NCBI RefSeq assembly: GCF_027744825.2
Contig: NC_071345.1
Location: forward strand, 5,302,001 to 5,366,000
Length of the DNA: 64,000 nucleotides
Direction: 5' to 3'
Source of the DNA: Synchiropus splendidus
Taxonomy: Eukaryota; Chordata; Actinopteri; Syngnathiformes; Callionymidae
This document shows, one piece after another, positions 13,713 through 25,249 of the stretch. The notes under the pieces were generated by a model, which ran no database searches, had not been told where the DNA came from, and saw only the letters and a program-made list of their open reading frames with translations. Every line of letters begins with the position of its first letter. Position 1 is the stretch's first letter. The position numbers and the translations under genes were made by a program.

Positions 13713-13944
13713 CATGGCCAGCTCTTAGTGAGGCTGGGGTGCGGTGAACGGACACAGGTGGCTGATGGTGTCGGGGCACCTGATGGTGAAAGCCGGCGGC
13801 CGGCTGTGCGCCTCCAGAAGTTGGGGACAGAAGAAGGAGGTCTGATGATGTTGAAGGGGAGCCCCGAGATGATCCCAGCATCATCCATCCCACCGTGAGA
13901 AGCAACATCCAGAAGCCCTTGGGAGGCTTTCCAACGGGGAGCAT
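13713..13944 (-). CDS. nrxn: Beta-neurexin first coding exon (beta-specific N-terminus, partial gene)
   Basis: This exon encodes the start of a beta-neurexin, a presynaptic adhesion protein whose single LNS domain binds neuroligins and other postsynaptic partners. It gives 77 codons plus one base. Residues 1-10 are polar and basic. Residues 11-27 form a hydrophobic signal-peptide core (FWMLLLTVGWMMLG). A Ser/Pro-rich stretch follows, then a His-rich stretch (residues 52-60). The final block, PVSVHRTPASLRAGH, resembles the beta-neurexin hallmark that ends in SLRGGH just before the LNS6 domain. The exon ends in a consensus GTGAGT donor (13712-13707) in phase 1, which fits the known split of the Ala codon that follows GGH in neurexins. 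An in-frame TGA lies two codons upstream of the ATG, so this is the first usable in-frame start; position -3 is G. The shared LNS6 exons would lie left of the window. The paralogue is uncertain: the core fits NRXN1 and NRXN3 about equally, while the overall divergence could suggest nrxn2. Confidence 0.78.
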
Positions 13945-14460
13945 GACTCACCCCCCACAGCTCAACTTTCAACGACAGTAAAGTGCGAGGGATTCAAAAC
14001 AAGTGACCTCTTCTCAGCCGGGACTCGGCAGCCAACTCCATCACAGGCAAAAACCGACTCCTTGTTCAGGTAGAATCCAGAGAGTAGATTTCCTTCCCTC
14101 GATTGCCGGCGCTTTGAAGTGAAATCCAATGTCTTTACTTTCTCAGCGAAACTCTCCCCGTGGCTGCTCTTCTGACGACAAGCTCGCGCAAGAATACACA
14201 AGTGAGCGACACCTGGAGTGAGCCCTTCTTCACCTGCAGGTGCACGGCGACAGAAGGAGGGGGAGGACCCAGCGCCACAGACTTCTGCCCGCCTCGATCT
14301 GATGTGCACGGCTCCTCTGTCAAGCCGCTGATATTACACAGCCTCGGCTGGAGGAGGAGGGAGAGACGGGAGAGGGAGGAAAGGAGAGAGAAACACGCTC
14401 CGGCGCGGGCAAACTGTCAGCTCTCTGTCTCTATCAGCTCTGCGGTAACATAACACCTTG
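13945..14460 (-). promoter_or_regulatory. Predicted beta-neurexin 5' leader and proximal promoter
   Basis: This is the stretch immediately upstream of the beta-neurexin ATG on the minus strand. It is visibly more GC- and CpG-rich than its surroundings (for example the CGGCGCGGGC cluster near 14400). It includes a strongly pyrimidine-rich tract in sense orientation around 14340-14395. Beta-neurexins are known to be made from an internal promoter next to this exon, so a start site is expected in or just beyond this region. No TATA box is obvious and the transcription start cannot be fixed from sequence alone. The assignment rests on position and composition. Confidence 0.5.
13994..14041 (-). 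other. Upstream ORF (15 codons) in the beta-neurexin leader
   Basis: An ATG at 14041 opens a short frame, beginning MELAAESRLRR, that stops at TGA 49 bases before the beta-neurexin ATG. It is the only ATG I find in the roughly 300 bases of predicted leader upstream of the main start. If the transcript includes it, it could reduce or modulate initiation at the main start. Its -3 base (T) is weak, so leaky scanning is likely. Function is inferred only. Confidence 0.4.
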
Positions 14461-14880
14461 ACTCCCAATCTCCACTTTATCCCCTGCTTTTTTTCTTATA
14501 TTTCTCTCCACTCAACCTGACTCTTTGTATAACTCCAAGGAAGGAAAGAAAAAAAAAAGAAAGAGTTTCGCAGACAGAAAGAAAAAGCCGGGCGCAAAGA
14601 TGAGAAACAGTTTGGCGCCTGCAAGGTGGAGGGAGAGGGAGAGGAGAGCAGAGGAGAGATAGAGGGAGAGGATGAGAGCAGGCTCAGGTGAATCTAAACG
14701 AAGATGATGGGACGGAGGAAAGGATGGAGGAGAGAGGGGAGGGGAGAGGCTGCAAGTGGGCCAGTCTATGCAAATCCGCCACGAACAGAGAGCAAATCAG
14801 AGAGTCAGGCGATGATACTGCAGAGGAGTGGGCTGCCTTTAGTCACAGGAAAAAAAAAAAAAAAGGGCTGTAGCGGAGGT
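14461..14880. repeat. GA/CT-rich low-complexity tract upstream of the beta-neurexin leader
   Basis: On the plus strand this stretch is dominated by A/G runs such as GGAGGGAGAGGGAGAGG (about 14625-14665 and 14705-14750), plus a poly-A run near 14850. It lies where the distal part of the beta promoter would be. Such purine tracts are common in vertebrate neuronal promoters, but a regulatory role here is inference. Confidence 0.45.
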
Positions 14881-15916
14881 TTGGAAGCCGAATAACAGGG
14901 GAAACCGAATGTTGAGAGCACCTTTGTTTTCCTGCACACGTCCTGGATAATGAGGCAAAAATACTGTCTTCGTGCAACCACTTCACTGTTATATTCCAGC
15001 ACTGAATCTTGCTCCTTTCTCGCTCCTTACGTACCGAGCCTCCAGTCAAACACTGACTGACACTTCATAAAGTGACTCAAGGTGACTTTGTGCACAGCGC
15101 TTAGCAACAGAATGTGACCTCTGCTCCTTTGTTTTTTGGCGGTTTTGAAGGCTCGGCGATGAATTAAAAGCAAGCATGCATAAAGCAAATTGAAACTGAT
15201 TTTCTTGAGTTTCGGAAGGGCAAAACATCTCAAAGTGGAATGAGGAACAACAAAGGCTTCATGTCCCTGTTCTGTCACGCTCGGCATGTCACGACGGCGG
15301 GGCCTTGAGAAACACTCAAGCTGCGGCTGAAACAATTTTGTCAAATAAAATCGGAATTGACAAGTCTCTTTGTGTTTGACCCTGAAGAGCACCGATGAGA
15401 TGTTTCCAAAAAAACAAGAGGAGAAGTTTGTTCATCATCTGTATTGTCTTATTTGAGGATGTGCTTCTCTAACAGGGAGATCTGAGGTGGCTCTAACCAA
15501 GATCTGTGAGCTGCCTTCAACAATAAACATTTACCAACCTGAGCCTTATTATGCAGAACAGCAAATGATGCATACTGTTTATTTATACTTGCAGACATGA
15601 CAGCTTGAGACTGTTTGCTTGAATCCATCCTGATAAAGGCTGACAAGCCAACAAAGATGATGATGATGTCATCCTTACTTTTTATATTGATATTTAAAAT
15701 ACATGTTAAATACTTCACCTATATATTAGTTCAAGCCTCCTTTATTTATTTATTTATTTATTTTGAGGAGCGCTGTCACTGTTTAGATGTCGCTTTAACA
15801 GTTGCTTCCTCCCTTAGTTCATGTTTGTCTTTTAGTGGACGACACACATTTCAGAGTTCATTCGTTCAAGAGGAGTTTATTGCTGTTTAAGGACGTGGCA
15901 AACTCATGTATCCACT

Positions 15917-16162
15917 AGTGATGGGTAGACAAGGTTTCATGACACAGCATTATAAGGTAGATGAGGTTTCATGAAACAGTGTCCTGGTTTTCAGAGGCCA
16001 CCAGAGGGCGCTGTCTGCTGTAAAATGTTTGGATTTGGACAACTAATTCAATGAAACCTTACCTCTAAATCAAGAGCGCCATCTAGTGGCCTCTGAAAAT
16101 TAGGACACTGTATCATCAACCCTGCAATACTGTTTCATGACGCCTCATTGACACATCACGAA
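15917..16162. mobile_element. hAT-type foldback MITE, best-preserved copy
   Basis: This 246-bp element begins AGTGATGGGTAGAC and ends with the inverted form CATCACGAA. It is flanked by an exact 8-bp duplication, TATCCACT, at 15909-15916 and 16163-16170, which assigns the family to hAT. Each arm holds two direct copies of the GATGAGGTTTCATGAAACAG unit. The centre carries CCAGAGGGCGCTGTCTGCTG and AGCGCCATCTAGTGGCC. Confidence 0.85.
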
Positions 16163-16209
16163 TATCCACTTCAGGGTCATAAAGTTCAGATCCAGGTCGA
16201 GTCTCGAGA

Positions 16210-16798
16210 AAATAATGCGTTCCAAGCCTTAAAATAGGCTTTTGTAGGAGTGAATGTAGAGTGTCTGCTGCAGGTGCGCTGTTCCTCTATGTGTGTGGCC
16301 GCTGCATGTGGGAGGGGTTGCCGAGTGAGTGGCGTCTCTCCAGAAGTGAAGAGGTGCCCAGTGCGTGTCCAGCTCTGAATGTGCGCTTCTGTGCAGTTTG
16401 GCTGTGACAAAGTCATAAACCAAGTCACGCTCTGTCCCAGACTCGCCTCATCCCTGTCCCAGCTCCAGCCCACAACAGGACATCAAACCCTGGAGTGGAG
16501 GTGTGGAGAGCGAGCACCTCCCCTGTGACACTCTACCACGGTCCAGTGCGGAGACAGGGAAGGTTTTACACCTCAATATGAAGAAAAAACAGTCAGTCAA
16601 TGGAGCTAACGGGACACGTCTGCATACAGAGGCTGCGTTATACACAATAACAAACGTGGGTCAGCTGGTCGGTCCGCGCACGTCATGTTTTTTCCGGCTT
16701 TTTTTGGGGGCGTTCGAGTTCTGGAGTTTCGTTCGTATTCCGAAGCAAAAAAAACTAGAAATTTTTGTTCGGGACGTTTGAAAACCGAGGTACTACTG
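16210..16798 (-). mobile_element. Truncated copy of the pogo/Tigger-like transposon
   Basis: The reverse complement of this stretch follows the 34.9-35.6 kb element closely from its left TIR (CAGTAGTACCTCGGTTTTCA, TA flank at 16799-16800) to the GGCTTGGAACGCATTA motif. After that it diverges, and the right terminal ~110 bases including the TIR are missing. The broken end lies about 50 bp from a hAT MITE (15917-16162). Confidence 0.82.
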
Positions 16799-18744
16799 TA
16801 TTTCGGGAACATTTCAGCTTGCTAACAGTTGACAGTAAACATGGAAGACTACACTATACCCCCTTTAACAGCAAGTGGAACTTCCTCAGCGGTGGACGTA
16901 CTGTACATCCCTAAAAAAAAATCACAGTGTGAACATACAGTATACTGGTAATATAATACGAATGAGTGATGGAGAAATATGAAAACGCCCGCCCCCCGCC
17001 CCCCACCCCTTGCTTTAGATACCGACGACAGATGAATATGAAAAAGATGCGCGTCGGCTCAGCAGCTCAGGTTTCACTCCTCATTTGTGTTTGAACTGCG
17101 AGGCAAATGAGCCACCTGCACGGTTCCACACAAACCCATGCTTGACTGTTGCACGCTCCCTTCAGAGCCACGTATGTTGGAGGCATTTTCCCCGCGAGCC
17201 GTTCAACCACAGCAAATCTGGGGGAGTCTCCCTCTGTCTTCCTAATGAACCCTCATCAGGATCAGGGCTAATTACTGTTTTACATTCTGATTTCTCTGCG
17301 GTGAGAGAAGATGAAGTCGCTTCAGCTGGCTCGGCTGCACATGAGCAAACAGAGCACAAAACATCAGCACGACACACAACGCCGAGGACGCAGAGCAGGG
17401 ACGGATAAAAGCTCTCAATTAATCCCTCAGTTCTTTCATCTAAACTCAGGATCACATGCGACGACTCATCTTGTTGTTTAGAAGCTTGGGATGGAATTTG
17501 AATGTATTTATTGCAACATGTTTGTCTGCTGATGTTTTTGACTGTTGAGGATTTCCATCATCTAAGCCTTTTCTCAAACAGCCACTTCCTGTTCGGTCTG
17601 TTTCCGCACCTACGTCATCATTCATGGGTCAGTCAGTGGATATAGTGTTGTGCCCCCTAGTGATTTAAAAAAAAAAAATGCGTATGATCAATTTGCGTAA
17701 GGCATATCCGGACAGGAAAATAATTCAGGTGAAATAATTCACTTCACTATCACTATCATGACTGTTGGCCAAACTTTCCCGGAAGCATCGGCAACTTCTC
17801 AGCTGTTACGTTTTCACGTCGCCGCACCACCAAACAAACCAAATCCAAACATCTATTTTGAAGTGCGAAGCCATAAAGGAGGCTTGGCAGAGGGCAGAGT
17901 GTTGCTTGGTATTTGGAGCATCGCAGCGCTGAACAGCTGAGACATGACGCACTCTGGAGTTTAGGGAATAAAAAAAGTGACAGTCACAACAATATCTCGG
18001 TAAATACTGTTGACAGAATTTGAAGAGGTCTATCAAGTTAACTTTTCTTCCTCTTGAAATTGTCTGCATATCTGTGTGTGTGTTTCTGGAGTCAATGTTT
18101 ATCTGCCACTGAGCGGTTTCTTGTCAGCAGTTTATGCTTTGTATGTCATGTACTGAGACAGCAGGCCAAGAGAGTATTTTTGCATGTGTAGAGCTTGAGA
18201 ACAACTGGGAGCAAAGCACAAGAGATAATAAAGTTACCCAGTTAAGGGCATTTCACCGAGTGTGATATAGCGCAGAACGTTGTTGTCGATCAGTGTGTAC
18301 GAAGCTGAGCCTATTTTTGTCTGAGCACAAACCATCAGCATGGATTTCAAAGGTTTGGCATTTAACTTCATTATTAAGATGATGTTTTTAAACTGTCGTA
18401 ACATACTGTAGTATCAACACATTAAAAAGGACAGAATTTCCGATATAAAAATTATGATTAATGCACCTTAAATGCAACCTCCAGTGAAGCATAACCACCT
18501 TGTAACACTTACATTTTCAGGCTACTACTGAGACTGCGCTGATTTGATTTATTGGATGATTTTGTTTTTTGGTTTTTTTTTTGGGAGGGAGGCGGGGTGG
18601 GCGGTAAAATTCTAAAATAAAGTTACATTTATTTAATTGATTGTCTATGCTTTCATTTTTTCATTATTAACAGTATCATTACATATTTATTTTTTGTTGT
18701 CACAATTGAACGTTTTAAATATCTCTTCAATGAATTGAAAAGAC

Positions 18745-18745
18745 A

Positions 18746-18789
<44 letters not shown>
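18745..18789. repeat. TAA trinucleotide microsatellite
   Basis: About 14 consecutive TAA units, followed by a T-rich stretch with two poly-T runs at about 18848-18872. Confidence 0.95.
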
Positions 18790-20383
18790 GTGGGAAAAAA
18801 TAAAATGAAAAGGAAATCGCTTATATTTAATACCAAATTGTGTTTGTTTTTTTTTTTTTGTTTTTTTTTTTGTTACAGGAAACAATTGAATGGTTTGAAA
18901 TAAATGTATGTATAAATTAAAAAAAATTAATAAAAACCTAAAAAGGATAATATACATGTTTTTAGTTTTTCTTTAAATAATACTGTTAAAAAACTTTTCA
19001 GTTAATTTTTTTTTTTTGTGAACTGTGAATGTTTTATTTTTTAGGAGCGCGAGACAAATAGAAAGAAATCTGTGTGATATATTCATGACGAAAGCAATGA
19101 TATCAGACAAAAGCTGCCTCTGCTTCTAAATTAATGTTTATCGTCTTTGCACTTACGATCAAATCTCATCTGCTCTTACATGCAGAAACAAATGGCTGCA
19201 TCGAAAATTCGACACAACCAGGAGCAGCAGCTCACAGCTGTCCTCTTTCTGCACAAGCCCACGCTGGAACGCTCCGCTGGCGAGGGTGCGGTAATACATT
19301 GCACTGAAGTGTATCCTAACACACTTAATAATGAATGAATCATAAAATCAAAACTGACAAGCAGCAATTGAAACGTGGCTGTTTGTTTGAAGGATTAAAA
19401 ATGCAGCAACACCCACATGACTTATGAATGAGGTCTTAAACTGGACGACAACGTTGCAGAGGGGAGGACACTAAAAATAAAAACTGGAATATTCGAGCTT
19501 TCCACGCGCGTCAGACAATTCGCGCGCTTGACCTTTGCGAGGGAGCGACGCGAGATATTTGGCGGAATCAGTTTAATTCACACAATTGATGAAATGTGAG
19601 AGCTGTGTTCCCCCGGGAGGAGGATGGGAACAATACCAGCCCCCGAGCATTGCTTTTGTATTGCTGACTATTATTCGCATATAAACATCAAATTGATATG
19701 GAGCCACCCGCACATGAAATGAGTTGTGACGGCCAAGAGTGCAGTGAGTTGGTGGGAGCAACAGCTTCTGCTGTACATCGAAACAAATCACATGACAAAT
19801 AATCCATGGATATTCAACCTGGAACTTGCACTAAGATGCTGGTATCAAAAGGTTTTGGAGCAGTTATATTTGCTTGTATTGATGTGGCCCTCATGAGGTC
19901 ACAGAAAGACTCCGATGACAATTTCAACTATTCACAAAGCATTATCGGGTTTTTATTTGAGAGTTTACTTTCTCATTTCCTTTCATCTTCGATCTGAATA
20001 AGAATTTTTTCATGAATGATGCTCATTTTTACAGTATTTTTTTGTCCCTCAAAAAGATATTGAAGAAAATACCTTGTTATAAAGGACTTTTTATTTATAA
20101 TCTGTTCATGTTTTACCTGTAATTCAGTTACCAAGATATTCATCACTTAAAAGATATAATAAAAATCTGTGCAGATAAAATGAAATAACATGGAAAAAAA
20201 ACAAGATATTTTTACCATATGATGTCGTGGTGTAATTACGCTTTCACTATTTTATAATATTTAAGTTATAATATTAAAGTTTTTTTTCTTTCCCCTGTGT
20301 TATGGCCCCTCAAAGGGTATATACAGTACAGACGGTATATAATGTGTCCCCTCAGGAAATAGCAACCAATAATACCAATAAAC

Positions 20384-20384
20384 C

Positions 20385-20415
<31 letters not shown>

Positions 20416-20472
20416 TAATAATAATAACAATAATAACAATAATAATAACAACAATAATAATAATAACAGTAA

Positions 20473-20569
<97 letters not shown>
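20384..20569. repeat. AAT/ACT compound trinucleotide microsatellite
   Basis: An imperfect AAT run with AAC variants is followed by about 16 ACT units (about 20470-20518) and a second, perfect AAT run. Simple-sequence DNA with no coding relevance. Confidence 0.95.
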
Positions 20570-23431
20570 TTAGTTTTACTATTGTCGTGTCAATATTCAA
20601 GCCATGTTGGTTTGACATCAGTAGCGTAATAACAACAACACCATTGGTCATTGCACTGGCGAAGAGCTTGAGCAGCCTTGGACGATGCAGTCAAACAAAC
20701 TCATGAATTCTCATGACGCGCAGACACAACATATTACGTTTCTCAGACAGTGTTCCATTATAAACATCCGTGTCTTCCCGTCGACATTATTCAAAGCGTG
20801 ATCAGCTTTGGGAAACAGCAGGATGTGGGCAAACAAACAACTCACAAAAGGAAACAATAATAAAGTTTGCCTAAGCCTCAAGCGTCAGCAGCATATGGCT
20901 TCTGCCAGATGCACGAGCAGCAGCGCCGAGGCAGACCACGAATTAAAGGGGGGTTTTTTTAGGGTTGGGGGAAATTGCTTTTACGGCAGTTATTATCAGG
21001 CATTGAGCAAACGGGGGAGCTCAGCATTACTGGGTGTATGTGACACTGTGACACCTAAAAATAAATACAGAAGTAAATAAATAATAAAGTTATATTTTAC
21101 AGCATCGACTACTAAGTTTCTTTGAATGCATATACTTTTGTCTTTGAATTTTCAGACCCCTCCTTTTCTCATTGGCGGCGCCCACTTTGTTGGAAATGGT
21201 CGGAGGCTGCTGTGAAAAATGGAGCTGGGAGCTATAATAAAGCTAATATCATATTTACTGTCCCACAAAAGCAGCAATTGGCAACAGCAGTTCGACACAA
21301 ACACTCTGCAGTGACATACAGTAGAAAGCAACTGAAGAAACTGAGTGAGTCGGTTGGAAGCCTCAATGACATTGAATGGAATAAACTTGAAAAATAAAAT
21401 TGGAAAAGGTGGTCAGTTTCTGATAGAAGCGTGGGTGAGAGGTGGCAGTGTGGCAGGGATAAAGAAATGTGCAGTCGAGGCCACACTGACAGCGGTTACA
21501 TCAGCACCAAAAAAGACAAAAAAAACACCAAAATAAAAGAAGAATAGTGGGTTTTGCATATGCTTGGCCCCGCCATGTCAGTCATTTGCAACACTTTTTG
21601 CAAGTCAAACGCTGCTTCAACTATATTCAAAACTTCCTGATCTCTAATGCATAGTTTTCCCAGGCATAATCTGCTAGATGGAGTTTTGAATGGGATCAGT
21701 CCAGACACAAAAATACATTGGAAAAGATTGAGTAAAAAACTCTTTTCGGATTATGCCGTTCCATTTTAAACCATATGAATCGCCAACGGAGCACTATTAA
21801 AAACACATTTCTCAGAGTGTTAATCCCTGTGTGTCCAGGTGGCAGAATCATTCCATTTAATAATGACGTGGAAACAATGCAACCCTGTACAGAACGGGCG
21901 AAAGGTGGCTTTTCGACCTTTCACGGTACGAAAATGTTGGACTGTGCGAAGGCTTGTTTGTATTCCAGCAACAGCAAGAGTCAGGCACCGAGCCAATCTG
22001 CCCCTCGCCACTTTCTAAGCTTCATCAAAACAGTTGTGGCCAAGCGATTTACAGGCAATATATGAAATATGGATCACACACAATGCCCAGGGATTGTGAG
22101 CTGTGTGCGTGTTACATGTGATGACTGAGTGGGTGAGAAACAGAGATGATTGCTTATGGGATTCTGAAGGAATGAGAAACCATCACAACGGTAATATGTT
22201 CGTGTCGCAGGCGCTTATGTGCCCCGCGACATGCTTAGGAATGTTGCATAGATTAAATGGGAACAGACTCTCCGGGGCTGCTTTTGGCACGCTGTCAAAC
22301 ACGCGGTTCAAAGGCCGTCTGAATCGAAAAGATAAACAACTGCGCAAAACTGAAGGAGCTTTTTTTTTTTTTTTTTTACAGATTTGGGATCAAGTTTGTT
22401 TAAAGATGTGGCTCGACTCGAAGGATTTGAACACACATTGGGTCCTTTCAGGATCAGGTTTGTGAAGAGGGGTGCAGTAAAGGTTAACCCACTGGGAAGG
22501 CGCCGAGAACACTTCATCACAGTGAATATTTTTTCCAACTTTGGCACAACTTTTTCATCAATAGTTACGTGGGCAACTGAATAAACACATGGGAGATTAC
22601 ATCTTCCCTGTTTTCCTGATGTCAAACTATCCAATTCAGATGTGTGAACTCTATGGCTGAGTATGAGGCGATACAATATATATCCAGATACAGCAGTGGT
22701 GATACGATACATTGCTGTTATGTTACTATATTGTAATACTGACCATCATTTTAAGGGGGGAAATCAAATAATGCAGCACAATATCATATGCAGGAAAACA
22801 ATGATGTCAGTCCACTTATATATACAGTTAAATTTCACACAGAGGAATGAATTGCTCCAAAAAAAAACAACAACTCCAGTGTACAAAAAGTTACTTTTGA
22901 ACACTACCGCCACAACAAAACAAACTGCCAACTGCGACATGTTCAAGCAAAGGAAATGACATTATTCTATTTGTATCTCATATTAAACCGCTGCAGCAGG
23001 TGGTTTTGTTTGTGGTGCTTTTGCTGTTGTTGTAGCTCTGCAGCTGCATACTCTGCTTCAGTCGTAAAAGACAGATGTTGCTGGTGCACTCACATTTGTT
23101 AAGAATGAATTTACTGGTTATGTCACAAGGGGTGAACCAGTAAAGCATAAATCAGCTCAGACATGAATAGATGATCGACCCTGTTAACAACTGGCATTAA
23201 CAACTCGCCCTCACTCCCATGGCGTAATATATTGATGTTGGCAAAGTGGACTTTTGCGCCTTACACTGACAAAGAAAGGCAACCTTCAACGTTGAATGTT
23301 GATGCTGACGGCAACGTGAATAGAGCGCCAGCCCATAGCTCACCCTGACCCCGACCTAGGTCTGTTTTTCAAGTGTTGTGCTGCCAATGCATCAACATGC
23401 AACACCTTTTTAGTCAGTATAGGACGCAAAA

Positions 23432-23875
23432 TGTCATGTTCGCACTTTGTTTCTTTCTGTTCCTTTTTGTGTTTATCTCCGTGTTCTGTCATGTGCTTTT
23501 ATTTTGTTACTCCCGGTTGTTCCTGTTTCCGTTTCCCGTCTTCTATCCAGCTGTACAGGCAAATGGCCCCCGTGATGCCAGCTACGTTTGCTAGATGGTT
23601 GTTTTTGGCGGCGTTTAAGGTAAGTCTTTCAAGACTCCCATGTTCTCGCTTTCCTCACTGACATTTTCCAGATTCTCCCTGTGAGCTTGAATTGTATTTC
23701 AGCCGTATCCTTTGTTCTGCGTTCCTCCTCGCTCCACTTCCGTTTCTCTCCCAGCTTCAATGAGGTCCGCGTGTGAGCTGTTATTTAAAGTCTCACTTTT
23801 CAGCTATATATCTCCATCCAGTTTAGCCCTCGAGTGCGTGTGTGTATTAACCACCACCGAGCGCTTTCATCTTTT
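23432..23875 (+). mobile_element. Truncated LTR of the same family as 25250-25950
   Basis: The start TGTCATGTTCGCACTTTGT aligns with the start of the solo LTR. Further shared blocks are TGCTTTTATT, the CGGTTGTTC region, AGATGGTTG, TTTCAAGACT, GCGTGTGAGC and the CCACCA stretch near the end. It diverges from the solo LTR along its length and loses similarity after about 23872, so the 3' third is missing. It has the same orientation, 1.8 kb away. Confidence 0.65.
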
Positions 23876-25244
23876 CACCCTTTCCCAATATCAATATATG
23901 ACGCTGTGGGAGTGAGGATGTGTTGCCATAAACCACCCCTCTCGATCCTAAAACTTCATTCGGATTCGGAAAGTCACGTTCCCATCAGAGTGGTCTATGC
24001 AAACGCAGCAACTGAGATGCCTCTCCTGAAAATACGTTTCTTAAATATTCTTACTTCAGTAATCCACTTTAGCAAAACATCAGTGGCAAACAGGGATTCC
24101 TTTGACAGTTTTCTGACTTAAAATAAGATTTAACCGCACAATAACTTTTGTTAGTGATGTTTATTATGGAAACAGGACTCTCCAGCGCAAACCACTACAG
24201 TTCGGACAATCGTGTTTTCAAAAAACTCCACTTGTGAGAGGACAACAATGCAGGAAAATAACAGCAGTGTGTAGTCAAGTGCCTCACAGAGAGACCACTC
24301 AGAAGCGACCGCGCTGTCTCCACAATGGCTTTTTCCCAGGATTCGTTTGTTAGTGACAAAACAGTACTGTACAAGCCGTTTTCTAAGTAGTTGTGTTCAG
24401 CCCACATGCGACTCCCACTGCAGTCAGGCAATTAAAGCGTCGCTCTCTGACCTGTGGTCCGGTATAGAAGCATAACCACGTGCTACTTAACACTTCTATT
24501 GTAGTTACCGAGCCTTTTCTCTATTCTAGAAGTGACAGGCTCAGCTGTTTGAAGCGCCACAAGTGTGTGCGCCATCATGTACTAAAAACACCCCCTCCAT
24601 CTTGCGCATAATAGATATACACAAGCAGCTATGTCTGACACCACACCAGGTGGGACCGCGCAAACTCAGCAAAACCACAGGAAGCTAATGTGCGGAAGAT
24701 TTTGGGTCACATCCCCTGGAGACTTGGGGGCGGAGGGGGGAAGATGACATAATGCACTGAAGACTAGAATATCACGTCTTCACTGCCGTACAAATGCTTA
24801 TTCTCAGACCCTATAATAACTAGGAATTATAATGCATTCCAATAATGATATCATGCCTCGGCAGCTGGGTGCAAATTAAACGGAAGACGTTTTTAATTAC
24901 CCCAGGGTAGCGGAATATTCTCCATTTTGCCCTGGTGAGAGTCAGTGCTGCACTGCGGTGAGGTGATAAAATTCAACCACAAGGCCCCCTTTTTTTTCCA
25001 TGAGGATGCAGGCCGACTTCCATGTTTTTCATGGGTTAGAGGTACCTGAGCTGGTCCAATTATAGCTGGCTGAGGATCGGACAAAGCCTACCGGCAGAGG
25101 CTGGCGCCGCGCTCTCTCCGGGAGCTCTCAGTCTCTCATGAATATGGAGCGCAGTAATTATTGCAGTGGCATCTCCTCTCTGTTTCCCACGTGTGGACGC
25201 CCGTATTTGAGGTCCCTTTCAGAGGAGGTGAACAACATTGGGCC

Positions 25245-25249
25245 GTTTT
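25245..25249. repeat. Target-site duplication, left (GTTTT)
   Basis: Five bases directly before the LTR, repeated exactly after it at 25951-25955. Confidence 0.75.

Larger units (their letters stand above)
16801..23431. other. No gene; presumed intron with microsatellites
   Basis: Mostly unique sequence around two trinucleotide arrays. A C-rich stretch (about 16988-17009) has four C runs, so the minus strand could form a G-quadruplex. A poly-T run lies at 22361-22378. No coding signal. Confidence 0.5.

Noticed and set aside
13709..13972. Alternative frame across the beta-neurexin exon
   Set aside because: It starts with TTG. The protein features (signal peptide, SLRAGH block, phase-1 donor) are in the other frame.
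13962..14309. 115-codon minus-strand frame in the beta-neurexin leader
   Set aside because: It begins with GTG, not ATG, and has no domain. The only ATG-initiated uORF there is the 15-codon one.
16186..16473. Similar ~90-codon frames at 16.2-16.5 kb and 35.3-35.5 kb, hinting at a conserved protein
   Set aside because: Both lie inside copies of the same non-autonomous transposon. Frame ends differ and no transposase motif is present.
20630..20700. Possible neurexin EGF-like exon end (Cys-Asn-Asp on the minus strand)
   Set aside because: The upstream residues do not match the neurexin EGF domain and lack its other cysteines.
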